The notes: generated from the letters alone by a model not told the origin. 64,000 nt of DNA from Ctenosaura bakeri (GCA_948474755.1 CAOLHI010000931.1:496001-560000); one strand, 5' to 3'. Numbered from the stretch's first letter, positions 1 to 11,751 are shown. A program made the numbers and translations.

Positions 1-159
1 GAAAGAGCAGAGGAGAGCTGGGCCTGTGAAGACGTCCTAGACCAGGTGTGTTTCACAGGCTTGTTTTTTTGCTGAGCTTGTTTTTGCTGTGCTTGGGGGC
101 CTTGCTTGTTTTTGCTGTTAATTGCTTGCTATTGTTTGCTGGCATGACCTTTTGTGGAT

Positions 160-430
160 ATAAAGCCTCTTTTTCAGATGCAGTACAGGGTAATATTGAG
201 GCCTCAGGTAGAAAGCATATTTATACAGTTGTTGGGAGTGAGGTAGGATATCCCAGGATAATAGGATCCAGAAGGATGCCAATCATGTTCCCTGCCCAAC
301 ATTTTCAAAGAGCTGCATAAGGCGATAGAGGTCTTTCAGATCCTTACAGCAGTCATTTAGTGTTGATACATGAAAGCAATAAATCTGCTTATCAGAAGCC
401 AGTTTCCCTAGATTCAAAACGCTCTCTGAG
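160..430. repeat. Unclassified interspersed repeat D, copy 1
   Basis: This stretch is clearly similar to 42640-42940. Both contain the run from a dinucleotide-poor start (GATGCAGTACAG) through TAAAGCATATTTA, ATGGATCCAGAA-like text, GCTGCATAAGGC and AGGTCTTT to AAAGCAATAAATCTG-like text. The order of blocks is the same in both copies, so they are two diverged members of one dispersed family. I do not recognise the class. A short open frame of 90 aa (48-320) overlaps it, has no recognisable domain, and is probably chance. Confidence 0.5.
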
Positions 431-611
431 AAGATTCCTTTAGTGCAGTAGCAAGGACTCTTGCATTAATACATGTAATGTGCCATGAATCCCATGCGAG
501 TCCTACTTCCACACCACCTGCACACTTTAAAAGGGCTTACATGGGGTTAATGGTCAAAGGACTGCACATGATATGAATCTGGGATACTATCAATATGTGA
601 GCATATATGGT

Positions 612-845
612 GGTTTTGTGTGCCTTCATGTTGTTTCCATCTTATGGCAACCCCGAGGTGAGCCTATCATAAAGGTTTCTTGGCAAGATTTGTTCCGGGG
701 GTGAGGTTGCGTTTGCTTAATCTGAGGCTGAGAGACTACAACTTGCCCATGGTCTCTCCGAGGGCTTCCCTGGCTGAATGGAGATTTCAACCCTGGTCCC
801 TGCAACCCTAGTCCATTGCTCAAACTAGTACAACACACTGTCTCT
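612..845 (-). mobile_element. Sauria-type tRNA-derived SINE (BovB-tailed)
   Basis: Read on the minus strand, this has a degenerate tRNA-like head, a central block (TGAGTGACCTTGGGC-like, then CTCAGCCTCAGA-like) and a conserved tail in which CCATAAGATGGAAACAAC is followed by GAAGGC. The same modules occur at 4990-5232, 11455-11662 and 15570-15800. Such SINEs share their 3' tail with the RTE/BovB LINE, which is believed to supply the reverse transcriptase. It is diverged and therefore probably old. Confidence 0.75.
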
Positions 846-929
846 TTTGTGTACAGTGTTTGTGCAAGGCAGCGGGAGGAAGCACAACAGCATGAATATG
901 GATGTCTCATAATGCGCAATCAAATGCGC

Positions 930-1055
930 TAGGTGGGAAACCTGTGGCCTTCAAGATGTTATTGGCATCCAAGTCCTGTTAGCCCCAGTCAGTGTAGCCA
1001 ATGAACAGGGGAGATGGGAGCTATAATCCATCAACATGGCCCCCCATCTGGTATA
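930..1055. mobile_element. Short hAT-type MITE, diverged
   Basis: This is an approximately 120-bp inverted-repeat unit of the family that typically reads 'gttggactacaactccca' in one arm and its reverse complement in the other. Here the arms are GGAAACCTGTGGCC...TTGGCATCC and ATGGGAGCTATAATCC...GGCCCCCCATCTGG. The family is common in squamates. The intact copy at 62332-62453 shows the CAGG-GGGCAA-like ends typical of hAT elements. Target duplications are not recognisable here. Confidence 0.5.
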
Positions 1056-2770
1056 TATGTTACATAGATGTAAATTCCAGGCTGTTTGATTGTTTTGTGA
1101 GGCTTATTCCTAGGGGTCTTGCTTTAAGTTGGCACAATACCTCTATTGGTAAAGCATTGATTTTAAGAAAAAATACATAAATGCATACACATAAAAATGT
1201 GAGCATGTCACATTGCAAATCTAATAGCTCATAATAAATATCCAGCACTGGATTCTTTTTCTGTTCTCCCCCACCCCTTTTCATGCCTATTTGAGGAAAA
1301 AACTCCATGCTTTCTTAATAACGTTGTTGCCAGCTGCAATGTAAAAGTTCTGGCAGATGTTTTTAACTGTAGAATTTTGAAGGAGGAGAGAAGTGCACAC
1401 AATATTGTATTTATAGACTATGTAGGATTAAGTGCAGTGTGTAGGTGTCAGCAAATAACAACATGCTTGCGGTAGTTTCATTTTGAGTTTTTGAAAATTC
1501 TTTCCTTATGTAACAAACATCTCAAGGAACAAATCTATGTGAAGACTAGACATAAGATATTTTAAGAAAAATCTATGGTGGTTTCCATCAAATTCCTCCA
1601 GGTTGCTGCGACTCATATGGGGAGGGACAGGAAAAACCAAGCAAGATTCATAGAGGTACATCATTTTTGTAAAACCCTGCTTTTGTGTGCTTTTGAGCCT
1701 GAAGCAGCAGAGCCAGTGTATAATATGGGAAGCTATGTTCAAATTCCCACTTACCTAAGAAGGCTACTTTGCACAATAATGTCTCAACTGAAATTGTTTT
1801 ATTTATTTTTTGCATTTAGATTCCATCCTTCCCCTAAGGAGTTCAAGGTAGCATTCATGAACGTATTATTAAAGTCCTCTGAGATTGATTGACTGACTGA
1901 TTGATTGATTGAAGAGTATGGTTAATTTAAGAATACCCAGTGATCTTTATGGTTGAGTAAAGACTTGAAACCAGGTTCAACAGTTACAGTTCATCATTCA
2001 AACCTGGAAACACAACTGGACATAACAGGGTCCTTTTTAGAATAAAATGTGGAAAACTTGTGTCTTCTACCCTAAGATCTCAATTTGAGCAAGAGCAGGA
2101 TATAAATAGGTATTTCTTTAGACTAGAGTGACCTCAAAGGAAGGGGCACCAAAATGTAATCATTTCTTCACTGGTGTAGTTGATGCCCACTTGCTCTGCT
2201 TTGACAGACAGAAGCAGGTACAGGTGGATGCATTTCACAGTAGCTCTGGTCTATGGATTTTTGCCAGAGCACATAGGCCTTATCTCATTCCAGCCTCATC
2301 CTATCTGGGTCATTTCATACCCAGCCTGAATGTCACATAGTTTTAAGATTATATCCTTCTGGCTGACCTGGAAGCAAACAAATGAGACCCAGCTGACAGA
2401 AGAGAACAGTGTGAAGCACTGGGCAAGATGATCAGTTTGGAAAGAAGGTGTGCCTTTTTCTATTCTACACTACACATGTGGGAATGGGAATTTTTCTGTG
2501 TGTGCGTGTGGGGGGTCATGATTCAAGCCTAATTGATCTCAGCAGGTTTATTCTATTTACGACCCAGTCTGGCTCACATTCATTATGTAAGCAAACCTAA
2601 TACCAAAAGGGTCCAAACCTAATCCCAAAGGGTCCATTTACCTATAGAAGCTGGTTTGTACTGCTATAGGTACAGTGGGTCAGGTGGACCCTCTCGGATC
2701 ATGAAATGCACAATATTTATTTATATTTTATTTGCCTTTTCCCAATAATGGGATTTAAGGTGGTTTAAAT
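1056..2770. other. No gene recognised
   Basis: The stretch is AT-leaning with no supported gene. It contains a short GATT/GACT tetranucleotide run at 1881-1911. Short pieces near 1796-1865 and 2715-2770 resemble the 3' part of squamate LINE/SINE tails ('aaggagttcaaggtagc'-like). The two open frames around 1506-1892 lie on opposite strands of the same DNA and show no domain. Confidence 0.4.
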
Positions 2771-2784
2771 AATCTATAAAAAAC

Positions 2785-3196
2785 CAGGGTGGGCAAAATG
2801 TGGGCAGTGGGCCTCATGTGGTCCTCCAGGACTGTTTTTGTGGCCCCCAAAGCTCCCAAGTAAGGGGGGGAAATCAATTTTTTCCCAACATTTTTTTGTT
2901 TCAAAATGACCTCTGGGGGACGTGAAAAATATTTCTACCACATTCGGAACCCTCTTAGACCCCAGATGGTTCAAAATGCAATTTTGCCAAATTTTTACAA
3001 AAACATTCTTTTTGGCCTCAAGATGACCCAGATTATCATCTAGGAGCTCAAGAAGGCCCAAAACATGCTGAAAATGCATCTAGAGGACATTTAGGGGGCA
3101 AAAAAAAGTGTGTGAGTGGGTGCAGTGGAAGGTGTGGTCCTCCAAGGTCTCCCGGGGCTATGTGGCCTCCTTATCTTCCACAGTTGCCCAACCCTG
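2785..3196. mobile_element. Non-autonomous hAT-type element, 412 bp
   Basis: The ends are CAGGGTGGGCAA at the left and TTGCCCAACCCTG at the right, which are inverted repeats with one extra base. Just inside, TGTGGTCCTCCAGGAC and GGTCCTCCAAGG also mirror each other. The flanking octamers (TAAAAAAC and GTTAAAAC) match at 5 of 8 positions, consistent with a decayed 8-bp hAT duplication. It encodes no transposase. The 101-aa minus-strand frame inside it is not a recognised protein. Confidence 0.65.
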
Positions 3197-3229
3197 GTTA
3201 AAACCATTTTAAATGCATTAAAATATGGA

Positions 3230-3720
3230 AGATTAAAAATCAATAAACAGCACACTATTCAAAGCCCTTCATAGTCAGTTCCAAAATGTATGAAGGAATA
3301 GGAAAATGTTCACCTGCCAGCAGAAGGGGTACAAGGAGGTAGGCATCCTAACTCCCCTAGTAAGGGACTTCCAAGGCCTGTGAGCAGCCATTCGGAAGGC
3401 CCTCTCCCTTGGTCCTGCCAAACAACCCTAAGAAGATAGTGGGACAGAGAGAAAATCTTCATATAAGGAAATACAGTCCTTCAGATAGCCTGATAGGCAT
3501 AACCAGCACTTTGCATTGTGTCTAGAAACAGAATGGCAACCAGTGGAGTTGCTGGAACAAGAGCGTTGGAGGCTGTTTCTTGTAGACAACCCCAGTTAGC
3601 AATCTAGCCAGAGCTCTTTGGGCTGACTGATCTTTCTGAGCACTTTACAAAGGCAGTCCTAATACAGAGTGTGTTACAGTAATACAAATGGGATGTAACC
3701 AAGGCATGTGGGAAGATCAA
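3230..3720 (-). mobile_element. L2-clade LINE, ORF2 C-terminal fragment
   Basis: On the minus strand the text decays from the familiar L2 endonuclease-RT tail. The block CAACCAGTGGAGTTGCTGGAAC reverse-translates to the LHWLP region. CATTCGGAAGGCCCTCTCCC followed by TGGTCCTGCC reverse-translates to the RTRLV...AFS..APRLWN region. Frameshifts and stops break the reading frame. Similar fragments in this window are at 16022-16490, 22055-22215 and 43060-43270, all in the same orientation. Confidence 0.65.
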
Positions 3721-3959
3721 ACATCTCTGGGAAAAGTGGCAGCTGGCACATTAGATTTAACTGTGCAAATGTACTTCTGCTCACCAGCAAACCCTGGGCC
3801 TCCAGACTCAGGGCTGAATCCAGGAAAACATGCAAATTGCAAGCCTGCATCTTCAGGAGAGGTATAACTCCACTGGGATAATATCAACTACTAACATTTT
3901 GCAGATGAAAACAGGGACATGTATGATCAAGCAGTATCAGAGTGTGCTCAAGATGACAA

Positions 3960-4260
3960 AAGTATTAATAAAAAGGAACACACAGACTTGGAGAACCTGC
4001 TGTGGTTTGCTTTTACTTGAGTCTACAGAGAAGAGCAACATTATGCCCCTCCTCTCCTTACCCCCCTTAGTTAATTGACTGCAAATAACTTTGCATTTTG
4101 AACACAGTTTGCAGGAATTGAAATAAGCTCAGCACAAAGAGGGAGAGTGGGAAGAGGAGACAGAAACTGGGACATTTTAAAAGCAGTTTAAAAAGTGGGA
4201 CAAAAGAAAATTAATTGGGACTGTCCTTGCCAAATTGGGAGAGCTGGAGGATATGCTACT
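3960..4260. repeat. Unclassified repeat C, uninterrupted copy
   Basis: The segment matches 12480-12653 joined to 13058-13165. Shared blocks include CTTGGAGA, TTGCTTT, AATTGACTGCAAATAACT-like text, TTTGAACACAGT, CAGAAACTGGGACATTTTAAAA and GGACTGTCCTTG. It continues without a break through GCTCAGCACAAAGAGGG, the exact place where the 12.6-kb copy carries a 404-bp insertion. It therefore serves as a paralogous empty site for that insertion. A reverse copy appears near 50890-51240. The family is unknown to me. Confidence 0.6.
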
Positions 4261-4989
4261 TTCTTGTCACTTAAATTCTCTTAATTTTTACCACTGTTGG
4301 TTATCCTGGGAATGTAGTATACCAACTGAGAGTCCTGGCATCGATTTAAAAGAAAGCAGAGGTCTTGTGGGATCCTGGTGTATAGTTATGCAGGATGCAT
4401 ATCAGCTGTGGTGAGCTGGGAAAGATTGTCATTATTCCAAGAACCAGCCTTTGAAGATGCTGAAACTGCACCTGTCATATGAAGGCAGAAGTACTGAAGA
4501 AGAGGAGGGTGTCAGAGAACCTATTCTACTTCCAGGGGCTCATAAAATTCTTTGTCTATGATCAGAGTTTTTTTTAAATGTGGTCACATATTTTGTTCTG
4601 CGCTTCATTTTCTCTCATCCTGTACCTTGTAACAAATATAAAGGTCAACCCGATGCAGGTTTATTCATGAGAAGATGTGATTGATCTGGTTTATGCAAAT
4701 ATAAAACTCTGGCTCACACTATTCTGAATGTTATATGCAGATTTAATATCTTTTTATGATCGTGGGATGCTCACAGAATTTCTTGAGCAGGGAATATACA
4801 AGACTTGTTTTCAGGAATGTGAAAGGCAAGACTTTTATAACTAGAACAGGCAGAAAGTTCAAGGGTGAAATAGAAATGAAAAAAAAAAACGGGTGACAAA
4901 GCCAGACCTCTGTGTATATTGACTGGTTGAATTTATATCCCACCATTCTCTCAAGATGGGATTCAAGGTGGCTTACAATATAAACATAT

Positions 4990-5232
4990 AGAGGGCCAGT
5001 GAGATAGAGTGGTTTGAGCACTGGACTAGGACTCAGGAGACTGGGGTTTGAATCTCAACTCAGCCAGGAAAAGCCACTGAGTGACCTTGGGCAAGTTACA
5101 GTCTCTCAGCCACAGATTAAGCAAAGGTAACACACACACCCCGCAACAAATCTTGCCAAGAAAACTTTATGATAGGCTCACCTTATGGTTGCCATAAGAT
5201 GGAAACAACTCAAAAAGCTCACAACAACATAT
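4990..5232 (+). mobile_element. Sauria-type tRNA-derived SINE, well preserved
   Basis: This is the best SINE copy in the window. A tRNA-like 5' region (AGTGGTTTGAGCACTGGACT, with a B-box-like GGTTTGAATC) leads into CACTGAGTGACCTTGGGCAA and CTCAGCCACAGA. The BovB-like tail follows (TGCCATAAGATGGAAACAAC, then CACAACAAC). It follows directly on a LINE-tail-like piece (4928-4989: ATCCCACCATTCTCTCAAGA). Pol III transcription and BovB-driven mobilisation are established for the family; activity of this copy is not implied. Confidence 0.8.
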
Positions 5233-5239
5233 ATACACA

Positions 5240-6330
5240 CATATGGATAGCATCTCAGATTCATTCCATGTGTAATCCTTTGGCCATTAGTCCTGTGTAA
5301 GTCCTTTAATGTATACAGATGGTGTGGGAGTAAGACTTGCATGGGAACTATTCTTTGTGGACCTGCCTATATCTTATACCAGAGATGGGCAACCTTTTGC
5401 TGATGATAGTGTTTCCAAGTTTTTTTTCATGTCTGTACGTAAAATGGGGTGGGAGTGAAGGTATTATCTAGAAAACTGTATGGATGCCACTTACATGCAG
5501 AAAACATTCAGCTCTGTCTCTCATTTATCTCTGTTACTCTTGAAGAGACTGTGAAAGTTCTGAATCACTGTCTTGTAGCAGTTTTGGAGTAGATAAAGGC
5601 AACCAAACCATAGCTTAATCCAGACAGGATGAAGGTACTGATGTCTTGATTTTTGATGACCTAGGATTAAGGGTAAAGCCTGCTTTTAGATGAGCATGGG
5701 CCTGTCCGTAGAAGCGTTGGGGCGTATTCTATCCTTGTTTCGAGATGATTAGCTGGCAATGGTGGCCAGGTGTACTTTTTACCAGCTTTATTTTATATGC
5801 TAACAGCACTCTTTTTTGGGTGAATCAGATTTGGCTGCAATAATTCATGTTCTAGTTGCCACCAGATAAGACTATCATAATGTGCTTCAAAGGGTTAACT
5901 GCCCTTGAAAGTCATCTGGAAACTACATTTGCTTCAAAAATACAGATTTTGGGATTTTTTTGGCAATGAGCTCTTACTAATTACAGTGATTACCAATTTG
6001 CTTCTGATTTCTGGGTGCTTGATCATGAAAGATTTTAACTGTAGATGGCTTAAACTCTAGGACCAAACTCTGGGACCATCATCTACTCTTACTAAATGAA
6101 ATCCCAACACCCTGCTTTGAGTTTCCTGGACATCAGAAATATAGCATGTGGGTACCTGAAACAGTTCTTGCAGCCATGGCACAGATCTGGAGCAGGCTCT
6201 CTGGGGAGGTCTTCTAGGCCTTCTCACTGCACACACTTTTAGACGGGGACACTGAAAGTACTTTTATTTCAGCAAGATTTTATACATTATTGCTTTGGCA
6301 GATTTTGTAATATTAATCCTTTAAACTGTT
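5240..6330. other. No gene recognised
   Basis: The stretch holds no supported open frame, RNA gene or complete repeat. GAGATGGGCAACCTTTTGC at 5383-5401 looks like an isolated hAT terminal fragment without a matching partner. Confidence 0.35.
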
Positions 6331-6479
6331 GGTATTCTGTGTTTTTTTTTTGTGTGGTTACCATCTACTATTTGTTTTTTATTGTTGTGTACTGTTTTAC
6401 TTTTCTTGTTTTGTCAGCTGTCTTGCATGTTCTACAGAAAAGGTGGGATATCTGTTTTCAAAAAATAAGGGAGCAAATA

Positions 6480-6830
6480 AATTGCAGATTTATTCATGGC
6501 TGTTTATTTTTATTAAAGTTTACACTGAACATAAAAAAAAAACCCTTCCCCACTTCTGTCTTTTCCCCAATTGAATCTGCTTATTTTTCTTCATATATGC
6601 ATATTTTAACCATAACAGTAGTCTTTCATTATTACATTGTACATCTTACATTAATGCATTAGTACTTGTAACATATCTTATACATTATTACTTTCTTTCA
6701 TATTATTTCTTTATTCAATCCAATACTTCTCTCCATTCCCTTTCAGAGTCCTGGATAGGTTTATTTTTCAATAAGAATGCTAATTTTTCTGTTTCTACCA
6801 TATCCAGTACCTTGAGTTTCCTTCTATTCA
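6480..6830 (-). mobile_element. Possible L1-like LINE 3' fragment
   Basis: Minus-strand text is A-rich, and one frame gives degenerate pieces resembling a non-LTR ORF2 C-terminus (a WK...YPGL.KGMEKYW-like track). An A-rich tail lies at the low-coordinate side (6531-6543, AAAAAAAAAA). Similar AT-rich text is at 17340-17470. Overlapping open frames of 81-107 aa on the plus strand (6329-6662) are T-rich, hydrophobic and non-conserved looking. The class assignment is weak. Confidence 0.3.
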
Positions 6831-6843
6831 TGGCTGTTTAGAA

Positions 6844-7289
6844 CGTGTGTCGAACACAAGGTCCACGGTCTGAATCCGGCCCACCAGGCCATTTCATGTG
6901 GCACTCGCACCTCTCCTGCAGCTGCAGCATTTCCTCTGCCTGGCGAGCCTGATCCCCATATTGATAGCCCCCCACTGCTGGTATTCTGAAGAGAGAGCAG
7001 TCTGGGGAGCAGAAAGTGGCACACTTTGCATATACTGACCAATTCTGTGTCACTTTTCAGAGGTATAGGGACCATAAACTACAATCAAATAGCCCCAAAA
7101 TGTCCAAGGAAAGAAATGTTGATACAGAGGGAAGGCAATTTAAAAACCAGTAGTAATCACATGCAGAGGCAATTATTTAATATGATAAAAGAACAGATAC
7201 ATTCATATAGTCTTACAGATACAACCAGCCCTTTGAGGGCAACCATAACGCTGATGTGGCCCAAGATGAAATTGAGTTTGACACCCCTG
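6844..7289. mobile_element. Non-autonomous hAT element with perfect 8-bp TSD
   Basis: The right end GAGTTTGACACCCCTG is the classic hAT terminus. The left end CGTGTGTCGAACACAAGGTCC is a mutated partner. The octamer GTTTAGAA lies immediately outside both ends (6836-6843 and 7290-7297), a perfect 8-bp target duplication. The 446-bp interior has no transposase. It includes a GC-rich part (CTGCAGCTGCAGC). The perfect duplication beside a decayed left terminus gives strong boundaries. Confidence 0.85.
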
Positions 7290-7299
7290 GTTTAGAATA

Positions 7300-9480
7300 T
7301 AGAGATAAAAATTATGATTGCACTTAGTTTTGGCTAACTTGCCTTTGATCACATATACCTGTAGTTATGACAGAGTACGATGGGCGTATTGTGCTTTCGG
7401 CTAAACATTTTTTTTAAATTTCACATCTCTGAATGCAATGGTCTCTGGACAGGAGCCACAGGAGGAAAGGTCCCCCCCACCCCTGACCTTGCAAGGGGAG
7501 AACTGATTTTGGATATCTCCTTTTAGCCCTTCACAAGCCAATATAGCTGTTTTGATTATGCATTTTTTGCTACTGCTGTATTGGAGCAGGCTAGGGTGGA
7601 AAGAAGCATACCTGATGTGTGGTTGAAGATGGAGAAGGAGAGGATGTGGATCTACTGGGTTCACACCCTTCTCAGCACCTAACTGCCTGAAGTGTGGCCC
7701 TGGGGATGGTCTAAATTCCATCCCATTATTTTCAAGTGCAGATACTATTTTAATTTTTTTTTAAAGCCCTGTGAAGGGGAAGTGAAGGTTGTTGATATAC
7801 ATATTCTTCCTGCACTTTTGCTCTTAGAACTCTTTCCCTCTTAGGACAGTGACCTTAACACAGAACAAACTTATCCATAAGGGGTGGGAAAGCCCATAGT
7901 AATGTGATACCTTTAATAAGGTCACCCAAAAGGGTACACGAATATGTGCAAGAGGGAACATTCTGGAGAAAACCATTCTGGTGTCTGCAGCCATTGGTAC
8001 AAAGGGGTAATTGTCAAGAGAACCTCTGCTGCTTTTAGTGCTGTGAGGTTAATCATCTGTTACCAGTGTCTTCAGTAACCCACGGTTCTCTGATAGCATC
8101 AAGAAGTTGTCTGTGGGGTGGAGAGAGCGATGGCAAGGAAAATAGGCTCATTGCAGTAGAATTCCTTTAATCAGTAATGCCAAACACAATTCATTAGTGT
8201 GTATCAGAGAACTCCAATTGTTGTTACCCTGGCAACCAACCAGCGAATTAGTCAGCACAGTCATTGTGAATGTGCTATTTTGAAAGAATCTTTAAGCATT
8301 GCATTCAACGTTTTTTAATTGTTTTGATAAAATAAAAAAAAGAAGAACATAATTTTACCAGGGAGGGGGAAAAAAACCCTTAAAGTATACAATGTTCAGT
8401 ATTTCCTGACATTCCTTGGTGTGTTTTATTCTGGGAGAGAGTAGAAGGCTTCCAGTTGGCTATCCATATGCATTGTCTATGTCCCTAAATCTTTTAAAAT
8501 AGGAATAAAAAAAAATATTAAGAGTTCATCATACACTTCAAAACCATTTGTCCATAATAGGGAAGTTTAGTTTCTCTCTGTGATTTACAACAAATATCCA
8601 AACCAATTTAAGTACAGGAAGCCCCTACCTTTTGGCGTCCTGTTACCTGATGACTCAATCTTTTGACACTTCCAAATTAAGGATAAGTTGTATTAATTCA
8701 GTGGGGGTTCCGTTCCTTCATCAGTTCTTCTTGTCTACAGAGGCTCACTTGAAACTGCTCACATGCACATCCTGCTTGCAAAGTGAGCTGAGAGCAGGTG
8801 AAAGGCACGAAGCCAGCTGAGAGACTTTGCAAGCAGCGTGTGCACAGTCATCCCCAAGTAAACCGCTGTTAAGTTATCCATGCTTCCTACTCTACAGTAC
8901 ATGGATTTTGTGTTTCAACCAATTTTGTTTTCTGACAGTGCTCTGATTCCTAACCTGTCAGATAAGTGGGGGAAGCCTATAGCTTGTATATAAAATTTTT
9001 GTATCTGTGGTTGTCCAGACAGTTCAAAGAGCAGAACTCCAAGATTTAAATGTACAGGTTCTCCTGTAAATCTGTGATAGTTTCAACAACCTGTTTTTTT
9101 AAAACTCTGCATTTTGTTCTTTGTAACACCAACAACCCAATTGGTTAAACTAGGTTTGGTAAAACCATGTTTAGTAACATTCCCTTGAGAGCTCACATTC
9201 ACCAGTCAGTGCCTTATAAGTGTGTCACACCCTCCATCAGCAGAGGCATGTACATGTTCAACCTTCTTCCTCCATGTTTGGAACAAAATAAATTGTCAAA
9301 GTTAAGAAAGTATTCAATAAACCTCAACTTCTTCTCATGGGGCTTAGTGAAGTCAACAGACAAATCTATTAGGATCAAGACACAAAGCAGTTTCCATACT
9401 CTTGGATAAAGTTTAACAGTGGGGGAGCAAGGTGGATAACAGAATCCCTAGACAGCTGTCTCATTCAGTGGCAGCTGGTA
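7300..9480. other. No gene recognised
   Basis: No supported gene. A possible weak Tigger-like inverted pair (TACAGGAAGCCCC near 8612; its diverged partner near 8885-8900) was seen but not trusted. Several A/T homopolymers occur. The open frames here (62-106 aa) have no recognisable domain. Confidence 0.35.
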
Positions 9481-9486
9481 GTTTCC

Positions 9487-9654
9487 ATGTCAGTGGGTCA
9501 ATAAATCCATTCCAGGTTTTAATCCATACTTCAAAAGAGTTATCCAAGTTGCAAAACCCTTTGTAGCAAAGAAAGTCAGGATCTTGACTAGCATCTTCAA
9601 ATTTTGCACTAAAACCTGGAATGGATTCAGTACTCTATTGACATCGAAGCTGCT
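9487..9654. mobile_element. Inverted-repeat MITE, 168 bp
   Basis: The left arm ATGTCAGTGGGTCAATAAAT, then CCATTCCAGGTTTT, is mirrored by the right arm AAAACCTGGAATGG, then ATTGACAT. The element can fold into a long imperfect hairpin. A second copy with the same layout is at 16500-16668 (ATGAATCCAC...GGTTTTAAAC at the left, CAGATTCAGCACTTCATTGACC at the right). I cannot assign a superfamily because no target duplication is clear. Confidence 0.6.
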
Positions 9655-9694
9655 ATGGTTTTGATGGATTTCTTCCACAGTGGGCTCCTCTATA

Positions 9695-9719
9695 TCTGTC
9701 TGTCTGTCTGTCTGTCTGT
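9695..9719. repeat. (TCTG)n microsatellite
   Basis: A perfect tetranucleotide TCTG/CTGT tract of about six units. Confidence 0.95.
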
Positions 9720-10390
9720 ATCTGGAAGCTCCTGGGAAGCCCACAGAGTCTTCATTTCCATTTGGGCCCTGTTGCCCTCATGGAGGCGTGCTTGAATGAT
9801 GTCAAAGAGGTACATCTGGCTCCTGAGAACTGGAGTATAGTACCACCAGAAGCTTAGTTTTTCCACTTTCCTTATAACTGGAACTTGGAAAAGTTATTTT
9901 TCAAATTATAGCTTCCAGAATCTCCAAGTGAATTTTCTAAGCTCTGCTTATAGCCTTTCATGTGAAAGTCAAGTTCTTCCATTACAACCATTTGCTTCCT
10001 TCTTCCAGTCCTTTTCTTCCCCTTCTCCCAATAGCATTCCTGCAGCTATTCTGCCTTGTATGGGCTCTCAATTATGAACTTTAAGTGTGTTCATATATTT
10101 CCTGGTCAACATAGACGGTGGAGAGTGGTGTAATGGGCAGTGTCAGTGTGACCCCTCCACAGATTCTATTTAATAACATCTGAAGAGGATGCTTGTGTAT
10201 CCCTAAGTGTGTCCTCTCCTTGCAGAGACTTGGACAGCAACAGGTAAACACTAAGCCAATTAACTATGTTTAAGGAGGGGCAGAAAAGAGATCTACTTGG
10301 AGCATGGAATGTTAAGGCAGGTGGGAGGGGCAATTTAAAGAGAGCATGAATTTTATTTATTAGTAGTTGAAGGGGGAGTGAGGAAAGAGT
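9720..10390. other. No gene recognised
   Basis: AT-rich with pyrimidine-rich patches (near 9995-10030). The 102-aa minus-strand frame at 10166-10474 runs into the SINE and is not a recognised protein. Confidence 0.3.
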
Positions 10391-10600
10391 GGTATATACC
10401 ATGCCTCCCTCAACATACCTGTTTTTGGAAGCTAAGCATGATTGCGACTGGTTAGTACCTTGATGGGAGAACACCGGGCTATTCCAGGGATTTCCAGGCA
10501 GGAATAGGAAAGAAACTTACGTGAGAGCCTGGAACACCATTACTATCAGCCAGAGTTGAAGATACTGGGCTATATTGGCTAGTTTTCTATGTTACTAAAA
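10391..10600 (+). mobile_element. SINE with 5S-rRNA-derived head
   Basis: The head follows 5S rRNA in order: ACCATGCCTCCCTCAA, GAAGCTAAGCATG, TGGTTAGTACCTTGATGGGA, then GAACACCGGGCTATTCCAG. It is followed by a non-5S body. Internal 5S promoter-like elements (A box, C box) would drive pol III transcription. It is too diverged and body-extended to be a true 5S gene. Related copies are at 30785-30962 (minus) and 38843-39040. Confidence 0.75.
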
Positions 10601-11450
10601 AGGAGAAGGGCAGAGGGAATTAACTGGATGAGAATAAATCTAATAACATTCAACACAGACTTCAAATTACTGTGCATTTGTTTTCATTGTTCCTCAAATA
10701 CATACCCTGTCCCATGTTTTAAACTGTATGAATATCTACCAGTACCTATCCCTGCACAGCACTGTTAGCATAGTAAGACTGTAACATAGCATATGATGAA
10801 AAACTGAGGGAGGATAGTACAGCCTTCCTACATTATTTTAAAATTCAGATGGGTAAGTATTTCCATTGCCCTCACAATGTATGGCTCAGCTTCTGTACAC
10901 ATAGTTGAAAAAACACATGATGTGTCAATCTTTGTTTTGGTCTAGCAGGGAGAAATTTCAGGTTGAATTTGCCAAGCCACCATTGTCAAACAGTTGACTA
11001 ATAAGACCTTATTTTTAGATGAGCTATCAATCTCTCTTGGTGTTTTTTCTTTTTTTCTTTTCCAGGTGATTTAAGCTGTGGAATATGGTCCTATCCTACC
11101 AATATTTTACACCTTATTCACATATGGCTGAGTGATCAGATTTACTACTTGCTTAGTCTAGCCAAGGGTATTTTTTGTTGAACATGTGGGGAGATGTTCT
11201 GCATTAAACAGGAGTAGCTGGCTATGCATCAAGGGCTAGAACACAAGCTACATGAGGTATGAAATGAAATGTATTGGTTGGATGCCTTCCATGAGCCTGA
11301 TCTAGTTGTTGAATGCATAGTGAGACCAATGTTTAAGTCTAGCCATAAATTTGTCTGCTTTATAACAATGAAATACATTACTCTTAGCCAGTTCTTCAGG
11401 TGAAACTACATGTAATGTGCAGTTTCATGATTTCCCCCCTCTTGATTGTG
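10600..11450. other. No gene recognised
   Basis: AT-rich sequence without a supported gene or repeat. Confidence 0.3.
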
Positions 11451-11454
11451 GTTT

Positions 11455-11662
11455 TATTTGGTTGGCGAGATGGACTGTGACTCTGGAGGCCAGGCTTTCA
11501 ATCCCTCCGCCATGGAAATCCACTGGGTCACCTTGGATAAGTCACCCTCTCTCAGCCTCAGAGGAAGGCAAAGGCAAACCTACTCTGAACAAATCTTGCC
11601 ATGAAAACCCTGTGATGGTTTGCCTTAGGGTCACTGTAAGTTGGAAATGTCTTGAGATTGGG
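11455..11662 (+). mobile_element. Sauria-type tRNA-derived SINE
   Basis: It shows the shared modules in order: GGCGAGATGGACTGTGACTC, CACTGGGTCACCTTGGATAA, CTCTCAGCCTCAGAGGAAGG, ATCTTGCCATGAAAACCC and the tail TAGGGTCACTGTAAGTTGGAA. It is diverged from the 4990 copy, mainly at CpG positions and by small gaps. Confidence 0.75.
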
Positions 11663-11751
11663 ATCAAGAGCAGGAAGAGCATTGTCTCTATGGGTAGAAG
11701 AGCAAAGCTGTCTAATTCCTGCTCTCTCTGCCACTGTCTATTCTCCAAAAG

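Noticed and set aside
6329..6662. Hydrophobic 81- and 107-aa frames as small membrane proteins
   Set aside because: T-rich AT-biased DNA gives F/L/Y/C-rich frames by composition. They overlap each other and a possible LINE tail.
8612..8900. Tigger-like element from the TACAGGAAGCCCC start
   Set aside because: The would-be right end matches over only a few interrupted bases and no TA duplication with a proper terminus was found.
10391..10600. 5S rRNA gene
   Set aside because: Only the 5'/middle portion follows 5S rRNA, with many substitutions, and a non-5S body follows. It is a SINE head, not a functional gene.
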